A stretch of 8,971 nucleotides of DNA from Stenotrophomonas_A sp002429615 (GTDB taxonomy: Bacteria; Pseudomonadota; Gammaproteobacteria; Xanthomonadales; Xanthomonadaceae). Positions 6,245 to 8,971 of this stretch are shown in pieces. The position numbers were made by a program, and so were the translations under genes. The notes under the pieces are model-generated. The model did not search any database, was not told the DNA's origin, and was given only the letters and a program-made list of their open reading frames with translations. The stretch lies in contig DALZZL010000151.1 in NCBI GenBank assembly GCA_031987425.1, forward strand, positions 1 through 8,971, written 5' to 3'. Within the stretch, counting starts at the first letter, position 1, and every line of letters starts with the position of its first letter.

Positions 6245-7105
6245 TCAGCGCGCGGTGTCGTCGAGGAACGGCTGGATCAGCGCCGCCACCTTCGCCGGCA
6301 TTTCCATGTGCAGGTGGTGCGTGCCTTCGAGGACCTGCAGGCGGCCATCGCGCAGCAGGCTTGCGCGGCGCGTGCGCAGCGGCTCCGGGAAATAGGGCTG
6401 TGCCGGCGTGGCGAAGATCACCAGCGTCGGGCATTCCACCGCCTCCACCAGCACGTCGATCTGCGCCTCGGTCATGCGCACCGCCGTGGGCAGGGTCAGG
6501 CGCTGGTCGCTGCCCCAGCTGTAGCCGCCGGGGACCGCGCGGACGCCGCGTTCCACCAGCAGGCGCGCGCTGGCCTCATCGAGCTGGTTGGCCATCATCC
6601 GTGCACGCACCGGCGCTTCCAGGTTCGGGAATACGCGCAGCGGCTTGCCCGACAGCGCATGCGCCGCCTCCACGCTCTCGCGCAGGCGGGTCGCGGTGTT
6701 GTCCACCTGTTCGCCCAGGCCGCCCAGCGCTTCGATCACCACCAGCGCTTCGATCCGCGCCGGCACCGCTGCCGCCACGAGGCTGGCGATCCCCGCGCCC
6801 ATCGAGTGGCCCAGCAGGGTGAAGCGGTCCCAGCCCAGCGCATCGGCCACCGCCAGCACGTTGCCGATCGCGCCGATCATCGTGTATTCGCTGCCCGCCT
6901 GCAGCGCGGCGCTGTGGCCGTGCCCGGGCAGGTCGATCATCACCAGGTCCAGCCCGTGCAGCTCGGCGGCCAGCGGCAGGAAGCTGGCGGCGTTGTCGAG
7001 CCAGCCGTGCAGGGCCAGCACGCGGCGTCCACCGTCCTGGCCGCAGCGCAGGCCGCGCAGTTCGCCGAAGGGCAGGGTGCAGGCGAACTCACGCACGCCG
7101 CTCAC
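6245..7105 (-). CDS. Alpha/beta hydrolase (SERHL/Kraken-like), coupled to hemH
   Basis: The 286-residue product has the alpha/beta-hydrolase landmarks in order. LALHGWLDNAASF at 30-42 is the oxyanion-hole region, with a wording typical of the serine-hydrolase-like SERHL/Kraken group. DLPGHGHS lies at 58-65, GHSMG at 99-103 is the nucleophile elbow with S101, and GTHHLHME at 261-268 holds the likely catalytic H264. The acid residue is not obvious after strand 7 (IFATPAQPYFPEP has no aspartate); E125 in VVIEALG, after strand 6, is an alternative. The substrate is unknown; an esterase or similar hydrolase is likely. The frame is open to about 7375, but the family N-terminus fits the GTG at 7105-7103, which overlaps the hemH stop as GTGA. 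No signal peptide is seen. Translation is therefore probably coupled to hemH. A role in haem metabolism is suggested only by position. Confidence 0.88.
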   Translation of the reverse strand: MSGVREFACTLPFGELRGLRCGQDGGRRVLALHGWLDNAASFLPLAAELHGLDLVMIDLPGHGHSAALQAGSEYTMIGAIGNVLAVADALGWDRFTLLGHSMGAGIASLVAAAVPARIEALVVIEALGGLGEQVDNTATRLRESVEAAHALSGKPLRVFPNLEAPVRARMMANQLDEASARLLVERGVRAVPGGYSWGSDQRLTLPTAVRMTEAQIDVLVEAVECPTLVIFATPAQPYFPEPLRTRRASLLRDGRLQVLEGTHHLHMEMPAKVAALIQPFLDDTAR

Positions 7106-8058
7106 CCGCGTCGCGCCAGGTCGGCCAGCGCCGCCGCGTGCGTGGGCGCGGCATTGAGGCAGGGAATGTAGTGCAGCTCGGCGCCGCGTTCGGCCAGCGT
7201 GTGGGAAAAGCCCATCGCCACTTCCTCCAGCGTTTCCAGGCAGTCGGTGGCGAAGCCCGGGCAGACCACGTCGATGCGTCGCGTGCCGGCCTCGGCCAAG
7301 GCCCACAAGGCCGGCTCGGCGTAGGGCTGCAACCAGCGTTCGCGGCCAAAGCGCGACTGGTAGCCGAGCCGCCACTGGTCATCGGCCAGGCCCAGCGCGC
7401 CGGCGATCGCGCGCGCGCTGGCCTCGCAGCGCTGCGGGTAGGGGTCGCCGTCGTCGGCCACGCGCTGCGGCAGGCCGTGGAACGAGAACATCAGCTGCTC
7501 GCCTCGGCCATGGGTTTCCCAATAGGCGCGGATCGAGCCCGCCACCGCCGCGATCCAGGCCGGATCCTCGGCATAGTCGCGGACCAGGTCGACGCGCACA
7601 TCGGGATGGCGCTGCCGCCACGCATCGACCACGTCCTGCACCGAGGCGGTGGTCGTGGTCGAGAACTGCGGGTACAGCGGCAACACCACGATCCGGCCGA
7701 TGCCGGCATCGGCCAGGCGGTCCAGGGCGCGGCGCAGCGCCGGCTCGCCATAGCGCATCGCCCAGTCCACCCGCCACGTGGGCAGCTCGGCCTGCATCGC
7801 AGTGGCCAGGGCGGCGGTATGCACCGCCAGCGGCGAGCCGCCCGGCAGCCACACCTGCGCGTACTTCTCCGCCGAGCGCGGGCCGCGCAGGGGCAGGATC
7901 AGGCCGTGCAGCAGCGGCTTCCACAGCCAGTGCGGGATCGACACCACGCGCGGATCGCCGAGGAACTCGGCCAGGTAGCGCCGCACCGCTTTCGGGGTGG
8001 GCGCCTCGGGCGTGCCTAGATTGACCGCCAGCAGGGCGGTATTCGGTGCGTCGGGCAT
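7102..8058 (-). CDS. hemH: Ferrochelatase HemH
   Basis: HemH inserts ferrous iron into protoporphyrin IX, the last step of haem synthesis, at or near the inner membrane. The 318-residue product has the family motifs in order: AVNLGTPEAP near the N-terminus, LPLYPQFS with a following TTTT, FSFHGLP with the catalytic and metal-site H194, GYQSRFG, and CPGFATDCLETLEE with E275. H194 and E275 fall at the same positions as the E. coli active-site pair. The length matches Gram-negative ferrochelatases and no C-terminal iron-sulfur extension is present. The frame stays open about 700 bases further upstream across the divergent SYLF gene, but MPDAPNTALLAVNLGTP at 8058 is the natural start. No Shine-Dalgarno sequence precedes it; a -10-like CACAAT lies seven bases upstream. 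The hydrolase gene follows with a 4-base overlap. Confidence 0.96.
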   Translation of the reverse strand: MPDAPNTALLAVNLGTPEAPTPKAVRRYLAEFLGDPRVVSIPHWLWKPLLHGLILPLRGPRSAEKYAQVWLPGGSPLAVHTAALATAMQAELPTWRVDWAMRYGEPALRRALDRLADAGIGRIVVLPLYPQFSTTTTASVQDVVDAWRQRHPDVRVDLVRDYAEDPAWIAAVAGSIRAYWETHGRGEQLMFSFHGLPQRVADDGDPYPQRCEASARAIAGALGLADDQWRLGYQSRFGRERWLQPYAEPALWALAEAGTRRIDVVCPGFATDCLETLEEVAMGFSHTLAERGAELHYIPCLNAAPTHAAALADLARRG

Positions 8059-8221
8059 GGTCGCTATTGTGTCAGACCGGCGCCCGGCCGCCTGCTCGTG
8101 CGCTCGATCGTCGCGATGGACCGGGTCAATGACCGGCACCCGCGCTAATGAGCGATTCACCCCGGCGCGACTAACGTCGGCCATTGCCTTATCTTTCCGC
8201 GATCGTTCATTGGAGCCCGTC
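8059..8221. promoter_or_regulatory. Divergent promoter region between hemH and the SYLF gene
   Basis: These 163 bases lie between two divergent start codons and must hold both promoters. On the minus strand CACAAT (8071-8066) sits seven bases before the hemH ATG. A short palindrome GGTCA-A-TGACC at 8124-8134 lies within a GACCGG direct repeat (8119-8124 and 8131-8136) and could be an operator, though it is short enough to be chance. Towards the SYLF gene the sequence becomes locally AT-richer (8181-8212), but I cannot name a -35/-10 pair with confidence. Confidence 0.45.
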
Positions 8222-8971
8222 ATGCCCCGCCTGTCGCGTCTTGCCCTGCTGCTGTCCCTGTCGTTCGCCGCCGCCGGCCATGCCATTGCCGGCCCCGAAG
8301 AAGACCAGCGCGCGCGCAACGCGGTGAGGGTGCTCAACGAAATCCAGAAGATTCCCGAGCAGTCCATTCCGGACAAGCTGCTCGACGAGGCCCGTGCCAT
8401 CGTCGTCATCCCGGACACCATCAAGGCCGGCCTGGTCATCGGCGGCCGCCGCGGCCATGGCCTGATGTCGATGAAGAATCCGGATGGCAGCTGGTCGCAG
8501 CCGGTGTTCGTCAAGCTCACCGGCGGCAGCATCGGCTTCCAGGCCGGCGTGCAGTCGTCCGACGTGGTGCTGGTGTTCCGCAATGACCGCAGCCTGGACA
8601 ACATCGTGAACGGCAAGTTCACCCTCGGCGCCGATGCCGGCGTGGCCGCCGGCCCGGTAGGCCGCAATGCCGCCGCCGCCACCGATGGCCAGCTCAAGGC
8701 CGAGATCTGGTCATGGTCGCGCGCGCGCGGCCTGTTCGCCGGCGTCGCGCTGGATGGCGCGGTGCTGCAGATCGACGACGAAGCCGACCTCAACGCCTAC
8801 GGCACCGGCAGCACGCCGCGCATGATCTTCGAGGGTCGCGCGCCGGAGCAGCCGTCCAGCGACGTGGTCGCCTTCCGCGATCGCCTCGAGGAGGCCACCT
8901 ACACCGCCCGCGCCAACCGCGGCGAAGGCACCCCGCCGCCGGCCCCGCGCACGGCCGCGGTGGCGGTCACC
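8222..8971 (+). CDS. Exported SYLF-domain (Ysc84-like, DUF500) lipid-binding protein, 3' truncated
   Basis: The frame runs from ATG 8222 to the right edge (250 codons) without a stop, so the C-terminus is missing. It begins with a signal peptide: basic MPRLSR, a leucine-rich core, and a likely cleavage near A21 or A23 (AGHA-IA-G), so the protein is exported to the periplasm or beyond. The SYLF domain occupies roughly residues 53-190. It includes LLDEARAIVVIPDTIKAGLV followed by GGRRGHGLM, then SWSQPVFVKLTGGSIGFQAG, the VVLVFRN strand, and FTLGADAGVAAGPVGR. The tail turns proline/alanine-rich (TPPPAPRTA) at the window edge. SYLF domains bind phosphoinositides in eukaryotes; the bacterial role is unknown. 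A good ribosome binding site, GGAG at 8212-8215, lies six bases before the ATG and decides the start. Codon use and GC match the neighbours. Confidence 0.9.
   Translation, partial: MPRLSRLALLLSLSFAAAGHAIAGPEEDQRARNAVRVLNEIQKIPEQSIPDKLLDEARAIVVIPDTIKAGLVIGGRRGHGLMSMKNPDGSWSQPVFVKLTGGSIGFQAGVQSSDVVLVFRNDRSLDNIVNGKFTLGADAGVAAGPVGRNAAAATDGQLKAEIWSWSRARGLFAGVALDGAVLQIDDEADLNAYGTGSTPRMIFEGRAPEQPSSDVVAFRDRLEEATYTARANRGEGTPPPAPRTAAVAVT

Noticed and set aside
7106..7375. In-frame upstream extension of the alpha/beta hydrolase into hemH
   Set aside because: The extra residues are low-complexity R/G/L-rich sequence that shadows hemH in another frame. The GTG at 7105 gives the family N-terminus and a GTGA overlap.
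8059..8793. In-frame upstream extension of hemH across the intergenic region and the SYLF gene
   Set aside because: The extension runs antisense to a clear SYLF coding sequence, and the conserved ferrochelatase N-terminus begins at 8058.
1..8971. Search for a mobile, defence, CRISPR, toxin-antitoxin or biosynthetic system
   Set aside because: All identified genes are core or widespread families with uniform composition. I saw no transposase or integrase, no regular spaced repeats and no tRNA-like or attachment-site structure. The only mobile trace is the REP doublet.

Overview
The window is GC-rich, densely coded bacterial chromosome. It looks like a gammaproteobacterium of the Xanthomonadaceae (Stenotrophomonas, Xanthomonas, Pseudoxanthomonas or a close relative). 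The grounds are the protein sequences (PlsB, TtcA, RdgC, HemH), the very high GC at third codon positions, and an inverted pair of GTAG-headed REP palindromes of the kind described in Stenotrophomonas and its relatives. The genus is an inference and I could not run a search.

Layout. (1) The 3' end of an unrecognised gene runs from the left edge to 385. It is followed at once by plsB (394-3021), the membrane glycerol-3-phosphate acyltransferase that starts phospholipid synthesis. (2) A 225-bp spacer holds a 98-bp REP doublet (3099-3196) with perfect 24-bp inverted arms. (3) A small DUF465/YdcH-type coiled-coil protein (3247-3453, minus) is divergent from a three-gene plus-strand run. That run is ttcA (tRNA C32 thiolation), rdgC (a DNA-binding recombination modulator) and a YgjP-type HExxH metal-dependent hydrolase. 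Gaps within the run are 59 and 46 bp, so an operon is likely. (4) A minus-strand pair converges on it with only one base between the stop codons: hemH (ferrochelatase, last step of haem synthesis) followed by an alpha/beta hydrolase whose GTG start overlaps the hemH stop (GTGA). (5) Divergent from hemH across 163 bp is an exported SYLF-domain (Ysc84-like) protein, cut off by the right edge.

How the genes relate. This is conserved core genome covering lipid synthesis, tRNA modification, recombination control and haem synthesis, with a few poorly characterised companions. I found no phage, transposase, CRISPR, tRNA, rRNA, toxin-antitoxin or defence module. I do not think the window contains a new multi-gene system. 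The points most worth a second look are the REP doublet, a recurring -10-like hexamer placed 6-7 bases before start codons that lack a Shine-Dalgarno sequence (plsB, ttcA, hemH; possibly leaderless mRNAs), the translationally coupled hydrolase behind hemH, and a palindrome between rdgC and the metallohydrolase gene.
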